A DNA stretch of 64,000 nucleotides from Tolypeutes matacus (Eukaryota > Chordata > Mammalia > Cingulata > Chlamyphoridae). Location: assembly GCA_026826555.1 (NCBI GenBank), contig JAKSZT010054304.1, forward strand, positions 29,000,749 through 29,064,748, given 5' to 3'. Of the stretch, positions 11,215 through 22,438 are shown in pieces. The notes under the pieces are model-generated. The model saw only the letters and a list, made by a program, of their open reading frames with translations. It was not told where the DNA came from and searched no databases. The translations under genes were made by a program, and so were the position numbers. Positions within the stretch are counted from its first letter, which is position 1; every line of letters begins with the position of its first letter.

Positions 11215-11964
11215 TAAATTAAAAAATAGGAGCTTTCATTTGTTTACTGATGGATTTTAGTTACCTAAAAGGTTATAATTAAGATTATAATGAAACAATA
11301 GGGAAAATAGTAAATTATTTTGGTATTAAATGTTTTGAAATGGCCTTATATTTATCATGACATTAATATAGAGTACTGTAAATATTAAAATTAAAAACAC
11401 TATAGATAAAAATAACCATTCGATATGACACAATTAATCCCTGTTGTGGGGTGTGTGGACAGCGGCTGCTACTTTTGACTCTGGTCAGTGCTATTACCTC
11501 TATTTGTGACTATGACCTGCTCTGGTAACCAGTCTTCTACATAATGCCTCTTTGAGTCAATAGTCATTTTAAAAGTGTCCTTCCCCCCATTTACAACTAT
11601 GGTTTATAAATGGTTCTGAATATGCTTAACATCAAAAGATGTTAACATCTGCCTAAGAATGACATGGAGCAAGGAAGGTAGAAAGCTTCCTTTCAATGTT
11701 CCAAATAGGTGGACAAGAAAGCCCATAGCTTCTACCTCAGCATATTAATTGTGTGTTAGCCACCAAACTCACTCCCTAGGGACACAGCACTAACCATTAA
11801 TTATTATTTTATCATTTCTCAACTTTATATATGATATTATCTTCTGAAAAGCTTTATAGTTTTGTTTTTTAAATACATATTTACATTTTTAACCAGGCTG
11901 GAATGGATTTTGAGTTATATAATCAATATACAATCAAATATTCAGTTTGTCACAAACATTTCCG
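11215..11964. other. No gene recognised
   Basis: AT-rich stretch without a coding frame or recognisable repeat. Confidence 0.5.
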
Positions 11965-12106
11965 AGCCATGTTGAATATTTGAAAATACGTTTTGGCACA
12001 TTGCCACTAAGCATGAATCATAGTTTACATTATGGTTTATACTCTCTTCTGCACAATTTTGTAAGTTATGACAAGATATATAATGGCCTGTATCTGTCAT
12101 TGCAAT
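11965..12106 (-). mobile_element. Inverted fragment of L1 3' UTR (terminal-block type)
   Basis: Read on the minus strand it matches the L1 3' UTR terminal block seen at 14847-15312 (minus) and 44690-44943 (plus): TACAGGCCATTATATATCTT, then a stretch like GTAAACTATGATTCATGCTT. It ends exactly where a plus-strand L1 3' UTR piece begins. Confidence 0.7.
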
Positions 12107-12650
12107 GGATACAGGCCATGTTAAATTTCATCAAAATTTATGAAACTGTATGGTCCAAAATATAAATTATATTGTAAATCATTCACCGTGGTTAGTAGCA
12201 AGGTATCAATATTTGTATATCAATTGTAAAGAATGTAACACTCACATGTAAAATATTATTAATAGGAGAAAGGGGGAAAGGGGGAGGATGTTAGGTATAT
12301 GGGAATCCTCTATATCCTAAACATGACTTTTCTGTAAACTAAAGCTTCTTTGAAGACAAAATGAAAGAAATGAGACACTAGGGGAATAAATGGAAGAAAT
12401 TGTTACTGTACATACAAGACAACAGGTCTTATAGTGATGGAAGACATAATGTTAACATTTTTAAAAAGTTTATGTTTTTTAATTATGTTTATTATTCCAA
12501 ATTTTGAAATTTTTTTGTATTTTATTTGTTATTTTTAAAACTATCATTTATACATTCTTGTTTTGCTATTATTTTCCTAATTTCTGTGATAGATTTCTAA
12601 CTTGAAGCTTGTAAAATTCAATTATATGTACATGGTCATGGCATCTACAA
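12107..12650 (+). mobile_element. L1 3' UTR fragment (upstream-block type)
   Basis: Colinear with 42890-43340: a block with TCATCAAAATTTAT, a GGGGGAGGATGTTAGGTATA stretch with ATGGGAATCCTC, CTTCTTTGAAGACAAAATGA, then an AT-rich part similar to 43200-43340. In the complete L1 at 37.4-44.9 kb this block is internal to the 3' UTR, so this copy either ends early or belongs to a subfamily where the block was terminal. Confidence 0.7.
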
Positions 12651-12834
12651 ATAAAAACATATTTTCCTTTCCTTTTCCATTATTGTGTGCACTTTCTATC
12701 TTTCTATTTCCCTCTCTCCCTCTCTGTCATTACACTGAGCAATGTCTCCAGGAAAATGTAGAATTAAAGTGCTGAGAAAAAAACATCCTATCCTATTCTT
12801 TTTTGAAAGAAAGTGAAATTCTATCAGAAATAAA

Positions 12835-12960
12835 TTTTTAAAAAATTTAATGTGGTATAAATGACATAAAATAAACTGCATATATTAAAGTGTAAAATTC
12901 GATAAATTTTGACATATGTATATACCCTTGAAACCATCCCCACAATCAAGATAGTGAAGA
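12835..12960 (+). mobile_element. Ancient L1 3' UTR fragment
   Basis: Recognisable by GACATAAAATAAACTGCATA, GATAAATTTTGACATATGTA and ACCATCCCCACAATCAAGAT, all hallmarks of old mammalian L1M 3' UTRs in this order and orientation. Confidence 0.75.
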
Positions 12961-14833
12961 GGATTTAGAGCCAGTGCACCTTTTCTTTTGAGGTAGGATT
13001 TAATTAGGTCTCTTTCTTTCTATTTTGTTGGTAGTCTCACAGAGTCTTGAGGGACAAGCACAAGTCTGGCCTTGGTTTTGGCCTCACTGGCATAGCTTCT
13101 GACTTCCCACTGGGATCTACTGAGAAGCTTGGGAGCCCAGGGCAGAATATTTTTTCTTTTTTGAGGGGGTGTTGTTTTTCATTTGTATTCATATATATTT
13201 TTGTTTTCTTTCTTTTTCTTTTTCATTTAAAAATTTTTCTTATTTGTATTTTTTTTCTTTCTTTCTCTGTTGGAATGAAGAATAGGAAAACTAGCAGTGT
13301 TTTCTTGAGCCTAGCCATTTTCACCTAAAGTTGTTTTTTTCTTGTTGCTTTTATATTGCATGATTTTAAACAGCATTCCATCTTCTAAGTACATTTACAT
13401 AAATAAATCATTAGATGTAAAATTTCAAAACAAGTTTAAAAAACAGAGTGATCACTACAAAGCCTTGATAGCGGTTGATGCTGAAGATTGATAGGGAAAA
13501 AGACAATACTTCATTCAGAATGTGGCATTATAAAAATCGCATTTTGCTGCATTTTTTGAGGGGTAGAGCTGCCATCTCATTTCTGATGCTTTCTTACTGA
13601 AGCATCAGTAAGAAGGAAGGAAGCTTTATAATGAAAGGGTGAACTCTCTACCAATTATTTTTGGGATCAATAAATTGAGTAGTCATATCACAGCTCTTCC
13701 TTTCTTTAGGAGACTCATGCTATTTGCAGTAAATACAGATTCAGCTTTGGTCCTTCATGTGAGGGGAATATACCATTTTGTGAAGGAATATGGTATTCTA
13801 AAACACTTTGGCACTGAATGTGCATTTTGGTGATTAAATGATTGGAAAACAATTAGCCATGTTTTCCGGAGTCAGTGTTATCAATAATAAAATTGATACA
13901 TTTTTTCTACACCTGAGTGTGTTTTTGCCTTACCTACAAGTTGTTCATGATTGAATTGGAAAACATCAGACCTCCATTATATTTACTGGGTTTTTCAATT
14001 TTTGTTATAAAAGAGACAAAATATTATGAGAATAACTCAACCTCTTGGAGGATTAAAAACCAAGCACTCTATTAGTTACCTATTTGAATAATGATGAGGC
14101 TATGTGGAATAAATGAGATTGCTTTAATTAAAAATAATAGCAGCAAATTCATTATCATCTAAAAAAGCCTGGCCGTTTCAACAAAAATTGGTTTAAATAA
14201 TAATTACTAAATATCATTACTTATTCATCTAGGTTTTTGATAATTAAAATACACCGTAATTATTTTTTCCAGATAAAGGTGTTATTATGATATAGTTGTG
14301 CTACTCTGAAATTTCAAAGTTGACAGAGATTAAACAAAGAAAGAAAGAAATGAAACAGTGGTTAAAAAAAAAAAAAAAAAGCAGGACAAATATATCGGCA
14401 TGTCAGTTGTACATCTGGATGTCATTATGATGAAAACAGATCTGTTAAGGCAAATGCTTTCCTGACAAGCTATTTAATTAAAAGTACAATCATCTTCCCA
14501 GAAATGATCCTTAAAATAAATTGTCTACTGTAAATGGATGAAAATAAATAGTTTGTCTCTCCCCAAATCTACTAAAAGAGCCAAAGACAAAGAGTCTTGT
14601 AAATACTACAATTTTCAAAATGGAAATGTGGAAGGAGCAGTAGCATTAAATAACTATAAGTGTTGCTGTGATTGGAAGTGACTTTTTTTCTTTTCTCCAG
14701 TTTTTATGACAAACTGTCATGAAGCAGGTACTCTATTCATTGAGGCTTCTACTTCAATGAAAAATAAAGATGCCTAAATCTTTTTTTTTAATTAAATATA
14801 ATGGAGCACAATATTAGAACAAAAAAAGAAATC
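12961..14833. other. No gene recognised; T/C-rich patch and A tract
   Basis: Contains a T-rich patch (13140-13270), a small hairpin at 13583-13613, and an A17 run near 14364. The open frame 13047-13328 has a low-complexity Phe/Leu-rich translation, which is what T-rich DNA gives by chance. Confidence 0.45.
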
Positions 14834-15325
14834 CTAAATGGTTTTATATATATATATATAGAAGATACTTAGATTACATAAATGTTACATAAAAAAATAT
14901 AGGGAATCCCCATATACCCTGCTCCCCTCTCCACCTCCCACCTTTTCCCACATTAACAACATCCTTCATTAGTGTGGTACATTCATTGCAATTGATGACA
15001 CATTTTGGAGCATTGCCGCTAAGCAAGGATTATAGTTTACATTGTAGTTTACACTTTCTCCACACATTTCTGTAGATTATGGCAAGATATATAATGGCCT
15101 GTATTTGTTATTACAATGTCATTCAGGATGATTCCCAAGTCCCGAAAATGTTCCCATATTACACCTGTTTTTCCCTCTCCCTGCCCTCAAAACAGGGGCC
15201 AGAGGCTCCATATTAATGACATAATTTCTTCTGTTCTTAGAATCACAATAAGTCTATAGTAGAATCCCGGTAAGTCTACTTTAGTACATAGTTCATTCCC
15301 CAGGCCTGAGTACTAAATGGTTTTA
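14834..15325 (-). mobile_element. 5'-truncated L1 3' end, antisense, with 13-bp target duplication
   Basis: A perfect 13-bp direct repeat CTAAATGGTTTTA (14834-14846 and 15313-15325) flanks 14847-15312. The interior read on the minus strand is the last ~450 bp of the xenarthran L1 3' UTR: GGACTTGGGAATCATCCTGA, AACATTTATGTAATCTAAG and a short TA-rich tail. This is a textbook truncated L1 insertion; the perfect duplication suggests it is fairly recent. Confidence 0.88.
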
Positions 15326-16311
15326 AATACTGATACCTATATTTATTATCAGGATAATTTTGGAAGACTCCTGAATCTCTTTCAAGCCATTACCTTATCT
15401 ATATATTAGACACAATATTTTTCCTTCATTAGGTATTTGTGAGAATTATGAAATGCAACACCACTTAAAATAATTTCTAGAACAATGTGGAATGAAAGTA
15501 AGGAAACAATATATTTTAATACTGTGGATAGTACTTGTTTATGTTTTTATGGAAATTAGTTAAATTTACCTTGTTCAAGGGCTAAAGGTTTGGGTATTAA
15601 AGTGAATAAATGATACTTATAAAGAAGAATACTTTTCAGTACAAATCATGTAATTCAGAGTTGAGAAGAACACTGTGTCATCTTGGCCCAATTAGGCCAA
15701 GTCAAATTAAATTGTGCTGCTAAGATTCCTATATACTTAAATCAATACATTTTTAAGAATTGCAGAATTTTATATATGAAAAGAGTCTGATTTATGTATA
15801 GTTCATATATTCTTGTACATTTAGATCCTGTGCACAGTGTAAAACAATTACAAAATAAAATGTAAAAATTTTGAGTAGAAAATAAAGATATAAATTGCAA
15901 TATATTCCTCACATGCCAAAGGATCACTTTGCAATGCACACTTCACTGTGGAGATTACTAAGTGGTCTAGATATTTTCAATCTGTTCATTTGGCCTTAAG
16001 GAGAATAAGCTGAATGTAATATATCAATTAAATTATTTCTGAGAATGGAATTGAATATTAAGCATACTTTCTTTTATTGTATAGTTAACAAAATGCTGTG
16101 AAGTATTAAATATGGATATACTTAATTTATTCAACTAAATTTCTGCTATTTGGAGAGATGTAAAGCATAATTTTATTTTAACAAGTCATGGGTGCTTAAA
16201 TAAAATAAGTTAATAGTTTCATATTCTGTTTTAAGTTTCTGATGAATGCTGCATTCATCAGAGGATCATCACTAATCTCCTTTGTAACTTTAAAAAGTAA
16301 ATGTAAAAAGT
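15326..16311. other. No gene recognised; small perfect hairpin
   Basis: AT-rich. A perfect 11-bp inverted repeat with a 3-base loop sits at 16238-16262 (TCTGATGAATG / CATTCATCAGA). Nothing else could be assigned. Confidence 0.5.
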
Positions 16312-18092
16312 AATGAATGACAATGCAAAATGCACAAACAAACATGTTATCAGTGTCCCAGAAGGAGAAGAGAATGGAAAAGAGGCAGAAAGAATATTTG
16401 AGGAAATAATGATCAAAAACTTCCCAAATCTTTTAAAAGACATAAATATTAATATCCAAGAAGGACAATGCTCCCCAAACAGAATAAATCTGAATTGACC
16501 TACCTTGAGACACTTATTACTCAGAATGACAAATATGTTGGGTCACAATAAAACACTCAAAAAATTTAAAAAATTGAAATTATTCAAAATACTTTCTCTG
16601 ATCATAATGGAAAAAAAGCTGGAAATTGTCACTGGACGGAAAAAGAGAAAGTTCATAAATATATGGAGCTTATACAATACATTTTAAATAATCTGTGGGT
16701 CAAAGAAGAAATTACAAGTGAATTCAGTAAATAACTTGGATGAATGAAAATGAGACCACAACATATCAAAACCTATGGGATACTGCAAAGACAGTGCTGA
16801 GAGAGAAATTTATAACTCAGTGCTTACATTATAAAAGAAAAAAAAATACTAGAAAAAGCACAGCAAACTAATCAGACATAATAAATGAAATTGAGGGAAG
16901 AAATAGTAAAGATCACAGCAGAAATAAATGAAATTGAGAAAAAAAAATAGAATCAAAACCAAAAGTTGGTTCTTTATAAAGATCAATAAAATCAACAAAC
17001 CCTTAGCTAGGCTGACAAAGAAAAAAAGAGAGAAGATACAAATACATAAAATCAGAAATGAGAGGGAGGAAATTACCACTGATCCCTAGAAATAAAAGAG
17101 ATCATAAGAGGATACTATGAAAAACTGTATGCCAAAAAAACACAAGAGAATGTAGATGATATGGACAAATTCCTAGAAAACACATGAAAAACCTACACTG
17201 GTCCTAGAAGAAATAGAAGACCTCAATATACCAACAACAATGAAGAAATTGAAACAGTCAGCAAATACCTCCCAAAGATGAAAAGCCCAGGACCAGATGG
17301 CTTCACAGGTGAATTTTATCAATCATTTAAATATGTTCTTATTCCAATCATGCTCAAGCTCTTCCAAAAAAATTGAACAGGAAAGAATGCTATCGAATTC
17401 ATTCTATGAAGCTAACATCACCCTAATAACAAAATGAGATAAAGATAGTATGTAAAAAGAAAATTACAGACCAATATCTCTAAAAAATATGGATGCAGAA
17501 ATCCTCAAGAAAATACTTGAAAACCAAATTGAAAAGCACATTGAAAGAATTAGGCATGATGATCAAGTGGGTTTTGTTCCAGATATTAAGGGTGGTTCAA
17601 CACAAGAATATGAATTAGTGTAATAAAACATATTGATAAATTGAAAAAGAAAAACCACATGATCGTCTCAAATGATGCATTAAAGGCACTTGGCAAAACA
17701 CAGCACCCTTTCTTAACAAAAACAATCCAAAAGATAGGAACAGAAGGAACCTTCCTCAATATGGTAAAGTGCATATATGAAAAGTCTACAGCTAGCATTA
17801 TATTCAATGGTGAAAAAATGAAAGCTTTCCCACTGAGATCAGGAACAAGACAAGGATGCCCTCTGTCACCACTGTTATTCAATATTGTGCTAGAAGTTCT
17901 AGCTAGAGCAATTAGGCTAGATAAAGAAATAGAGGGAACCCAAATAGGAAAGGAAGAACTAATACTTGTACTAGTCACTGGTGACATGAGCCTGTATCTT
18001 CAAAATCCTGAAAAATCCACAATGAATCTACAATAACTAGTAGAAGAGTTCAGCAAGGTGGTGAGATGCAAGGTTACTATGCCAAAACAATA
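16312..18092 (+). mobile_element. L1 body with ORF1-to-ORF2 deletion
   Basis: Begins in the ORF1 RNA-binding region (a KNFPNLLKDININIQEG-like stretch at 16420-16464). Near 16540 it jumps into the end of the ORF2 endonuclease domain (GHNKTLKKFKKLKLF), so the ORF1 C-terminus and most of the endonuclease are gone. It then runs through the ORF2 linker and reverse transcriptase: [13 protein letters not shown] at 17278, [17 protein letters not shown] at ~17838. Where the catalytic YxDD box should be near 17980 the frame reads VTGDMSLY, so the box is lost. Many stops and frameshifts. Homology pauses at ~18092 and resumes at ~19229. Confidence 0.88.
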
Positions 18093-19228
18093 GTGGAGTC
18101 TAGAAAAAGTTCTTCTATGGTTGAGGACACCAGGTGAAGGCTGGACACTGCCCAGAGGAGTGAAGGACAAAGGAGCAAAATCACAATTATAGAACTATGA
18201 GTTGAAACCAGTGGCTGCTGCTGCTGGCACCCTCCCCCACACTAAAGACACTTTAGAATTCTCAGGCCTCTGGGCCTGGGGCTACAGACAAAGGGGGCTC
18301 CAGGGATCTACCACCCCCAGAAAATGGGAGAGAGAGGGTCACAGCCTAAGGCTGACTCAGCTTATGACCCACAAATTTGGTCTGCTGTGTCCCACCAACC
18401 GTTCCAGGCCAGGTAGGACCACACCATAGTTTGCCCTGGGAGCTGGCATAGGACTGGAGAAATCCAGCCCTATCAATCTCCCTCTCTTCTAACCTGGACT
18501 GAGAGTTGATGATGCACCTCCCCAGGAAAGGGGAGACAGAGGGACACAGCCCAAGGCTGACTCAGCTTTTGACTTAGAAATTTGGTCTGCTATGTCCCAG
18601 GAACCCTTCCATGCCAGGTGGGAATACACCATTGCATACCCTGGGACAGGTAAGGGGCTAAAGATATATGACCCTCCCAATTTCTTTCTCTACTAACCAG
18701 GACTTATTGTTGAGGACTCAGAGGGGACTGGAAATATTTCCTAGCAGGGAAAAGGGAGGGGGCTGCCAGAGAAGGCTAGAGAACTGTCTCAGAGAAAGTT
18801 TGAACTACCATACTCTTAGCCTCGGAAGGAAGCTCTAGCCCATTGACCCAGTCTGTGTTGCAACAAATACATTCCGACCAGGCATTGAACTGAAATCTGC
18901 CAAGGAGAGTCATCTGCTGGCAGACCAAGGAAGCGCATACAAGAAAATTGAAAATAAGTAGAAGAGGCTTTTTCTGGCCTCTATAGCCTCCCTCCCCAAA
19001 CCCTTAGGAAGTGAGTCTACAACAATTACAGGGTCCCATGCCCAGTTTTGAGCAACTAGCAGGGACAATCCTAACAATCCAGGTCGAGCCAAGAATCAAA
19101 GGCCAGTGGTAACAAACAACCTCCTGCCACTAAGTCCCTACAAAAGAGAAAGAAATTGAGCATCTGATTAAACTACATCCTAATTAGATGCCTAGACATC
19201 AGCAAAAAATTACGAACCATACAAATTC
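18093..19228 (+). mobile_element. L1 5' UTR and ORF1 start embedded in another L1's ORF2
   Basis: This GC-richer block is not ORF2. It ends in MPRHQQKITNHTN at 19188-19226, which parallels the ORF1 N-terminus of the L1 at 39331 (MTRGQQKITNNTK), so the block is an L1 5' UTR plus about 13 codons of ORF1. ORF2 sequence of the host L1 then resumes at ~19229 where it left off at ~18092, with no obvious loss. L1 insertions by target-primed reverse transcription keep the 3' end and an A tail; this block has neither. Confidence 0.72.
18310..18720 (+). repeat. Two tandem ~205-bp units in the L1 5' UTR
   Basis: Matching anchors recur 205 bp apart: ACAGCCTAAGGCTGACTCAG at 18341 and ACAGCCCAAGGCTGACTCAG at 18546; also AAATTTGGTCTGCT, then TTCCATGCCAGGT-like and CCCTCTCTTCTAACC / TTTCTCTACTAACC stretches in the same order. 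The copies differ by scattered substitutions. Monomeric 5' UTRs act as promoters in other L1 lineages such as mouse; whether these do is unknown. Confidence 0.85.
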
Positions 19229-21395
19229 AACGGTACTTCTATACACTACTGATGAACAATGTGAAAAGGAAATCAGAAAAAAAAAGGCATTTATAATAGT
19301 GACAAAAAGAATCAAATATTCAGAAATAAACATAACCAAGGATATAAAGAAATTATATTCAGAAAACTACAAAACATTGCTAACAGAAACCAAAGGAGAC
19401 TTAAATAAATGGAAGGATATTCCATGTTCATGGACTGGAATACTGAATATCATTAAGATGTGAGTTCTATCTAAACTGATTTACAGATCAAAACAGTCCC
19501 AATAGCTTTTTTTGCAGAAATGGAAAAGCCAATTATCAAATTTATATGGAAGGGTAAGGGGACCCGAATAGCCAAAAATATCTTAAAAAATAATAACAAA
19601 GTTGAAGGACTCTCACTTCTTGACTTTAAAGTTGTATTACTTAGAAACAGTGATTAAAAACAGCATGGTACTTGCATAAAGACAGATGGATTGACCAATG
19701 GAACCTCGTCACACCAAGAACTCAGAAATAGATCTTCACATCTATGATCAAGTGAATTTTGACAAGGTTGTCAAGCTTTCCCAGCTGGACCAGAACAGTC
19801 TATTAAAAAAATGGTGCAGGGAGAACTGGATAGCCATATCCAAAAGAAAGAAAGAGGACCTGTATCTCATATCTAATGCAAAAATTAACTTCAAATGGAT
19901 CAAGGATCTAAATATAAAAGAGACAAACTTAAAACTCCTAGAAGAAAATGTAGGACAACATCTTCAAGATCCTGTGGCAGGTGGAAGTTCCTTAAACCTT
20001 ACACCCAAACAACGAGCAATAAAATACAAAATAGGTAAATGGGGTCACCTCAAAATTAAACAATTTTGCATCTCAAAGGACTTTTTCAAAAAAGTGAAAA
20101 GGGAGTCGATGGGAGACTATTTGGCAATCACATTTCCAATAAGTGTCTAATATCCATGATATATAAAGAGATGCTACAATTCAACAATAAAAAGACAAAC
20201 TACTCAATTAAAAAATGGGCAAAAATTTGAAAAGAAATTTTTCTAAAGAAGAAATGCAAATGGTTAAGAAACATGTGAAAAACTGCTCAACATCATTAGT
20301 GATTAGGTAAATGCAAATCAAGACTACAATGAAATATCATTTCATACCTACTAGAATGGCCACTATTAAAAGTCAGAAAACTAAAAGTGTTGGAGAGGAT
20401 GTGGAGAGATAGGAATGCTTATTCACTGTTGGTGGGAATGTACCATGGTACAGCCATTGTACATTCCTAAGTACCTTAGGAAGTTTGGCACTTCCTAAGG
20501 AAATTGAATATAGACTTGCCATGTGACCTGGAAATACCATTATTAGTTATACACCCAGAAGAGCTGAGAACAGTGACATGAACAGAAATATGCACACTGA
20601 TGTTCACAGCGGCACTATTCATGATTGCCAAAAGATTGAAGCAGCCCAATTGTCCATCAACTGATGAATGGATAAACAAATTGTGATGTATACCCAAAAT
20701 GGAATATTATGCAGCAGTAAAAAGAAATGAAATTATGAAGCATATGACAACACAAATGAAGTTGGAGGACATTATGTTGAGTGAAGTAAGCCAGACACAA
20801 AAGAACAAATACTATATGATTGTGTTATTATGAACTAAATATTTTGGGTAAACTCATGGAGTTAATAATTAGAATATAGGTCAATAGGTTACCAGAAAAT
20901 AGGAGGGTAGAGAATGAAAAGCTGAGAGTTAATCCATGCAAAATTGGTAAAAAGTTTGTAAGCTTTTGGAAATGAATAGAAGTGGTTAAAGTATATCATA
21001 GTGTTTCTAACTAGCAGAGATATTATATGGGTATGAGAGTGATTGTAAAGGTAAGTCTAAGGTCATGTATACTACTAGAAGGAAAGCTAAAATAGTAACA
21101 TGGGACTGTATAACATAGTGAAACCTTATATATAATACTAATTTGGCTGATATTGCACATATAAGACTGTTTTTAAAAGATGTAAATACAAATAAACTAG
21201 AAATATGGAAACAGAACAGCAGCATATACAACAGGGCGAGCAAAGAGAGATCAATAGGTGATGATTTTTTTTTTGTTTTTTTTTTTTTATTATTATTGTT
21301 GTTGAAATAATGAAAATGCTCTAAAAATGATCAAAGTGATAAATGCACAAATATGTGATTTTACCAAATACTATTGATTATATATATTTTTAAAA
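19229..21395 (+). mobile_element. L1 ORF2 C-terminal half and 3' UTR
   Basis: Resumes the ORF2 of the L1 at 16312 (LYTTDEQCEKEIRKKKAF at ~19240) and continues through the C-terminal domain; the longest open frame is 19698-20150 (150 aa). It then passes EYYAAVKRN-like sequence at ~20704 and enters a ~650-bp 3' UTR. It ends near 21395 after a T-rich patch (21264-21288). This 3' UTR differs from the long xenarthran type at 42-45 kb, so it is an older family. Confidence 0.88.
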
Positions 21396-21419
21396 ATTGT
21401 TACCTTAAGAACAAAAAGA

Positions 21420-22438
21420 AAAATGTAGTAAATCAATTAAATCCATGTTGGTTATTTGAAAAGATCAACTGAATTGACCAACCTTTACCTAGACTGACCA
21501 AGAGAAGTTGATGCATATTGCCAAAATAGGAAAAAAGGAGCATTAATATCAACATTGCTGAAATTAATAGGATTGAAAGGAATACTATAAATACATTTAT
21601 GTCCATCAATTTAAAAACTTAGAAGAAAAGGATAATTCCCTCAAAAAACAATATTTAAAAACTCATCCAGAAGAAAGACAAAGTCTACACAGACTAATAA
21701 GAAGCAAAGGAATTGATTTAGTAATTAAAAATGTGTACACAAAGAAAATACCAGTTCTAAATGACTTCACTATTTAAAAAAGAAATAACACTAATCATGC
21801 TTTCATAAAAATTCTTTCATAAAATAGAACTTACCAAATTATTCTATGAATGCCAGTGTTACCCTGATGCTAAAGCCATACAAACACATCAGAATTAAAA
21901 TACAAACAAACAATAAACCTGAAGATAAATATACTTCAGGAATGTTGATACAAAATTTTAAAAAATATATATTAGGGTGTGAATGTGGCTCAGTAGTTGA
22001 GCAACTGTCTCCCACATATCAGGTCCCCAATACCTCTTTAAAAAATATATGTGTTTGTGTGTGTGGATAGGCAAATTAATCAAGCAACATTTTAAAATTA
22101 TTTACATGAAGACAAACTGGGTTTTATGCAGAAAGCCAGATTGGTAATATATGAAAATCAATCAATGTTATATACCATATTGAAAGTATAAAAGACAAAA
22201 ATCTCATGGTTAACTCAGTAGATGCAGAAAAATAATTTGATAATATCCAAAATTCACTTATGATAAATGTTCCCAATAATCTAATAATTGAAAGGCCTTC
22301 CTCAAACTAATAAAGTGCATCTACAAAACACATACTGAATTTCTATAAACTAACTATACAAATCCAAAGAATAATGAAATTAAGATAAAAATTCTATTTG
22401 CAATACAATCAAAAAGAATGAAAAAAGTAAAATAAAAC
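21420..22438 (+). mobile_element. Older L1 ORF2 fragment, 5' part
   Basis: Decayed plus-strand ORF2 from the linker/reverse-transcriptase region: an EKINELTKPL-like stretch near 21460, a NAS*TLMLKPYKHIRIK-like stretch near 21850, DAEK*FD near 22222, and the KIPFAIQSKRMKKVK-like stretch at 22389-22430. It is interrupted by a SINE at 21973 and by a block at 22440-23257, after which the same ORF2 continues. Confidence 0.8.
21973..22037 (+). mobile_element. Short tRNA-derived SINE monomer
   Basis: Box A-like GTGGCTCAGTAGTTGAGC and a degenerate box B-like AGGTCCCCAATACCTC inside L1 sequence. The flanks share TTTAAAAAATATAT on both sides, a likely target duplication of about 14 bp. It is a single unit, unlike the dimers at 22490 and 24650. 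Confidence 0.72.

Noticed and set aside
17586..17987. 133-aa minus-strand open frame
   Set aside because: Shadow of the plus-strand L1 reverse-transcriptase frame (17641-18036).
18202..18680. Open frames in a GC-richer block that suggested an exon
   Set aside because: The block is an L1 5' UTR with tandem monomers; frames are not conserved between the two monomers.
21007..21243. 78-aa minus-strand open frame
   Set aside because: Antisense to an L1 3' UTR; composition explains the hydrophobic translation.
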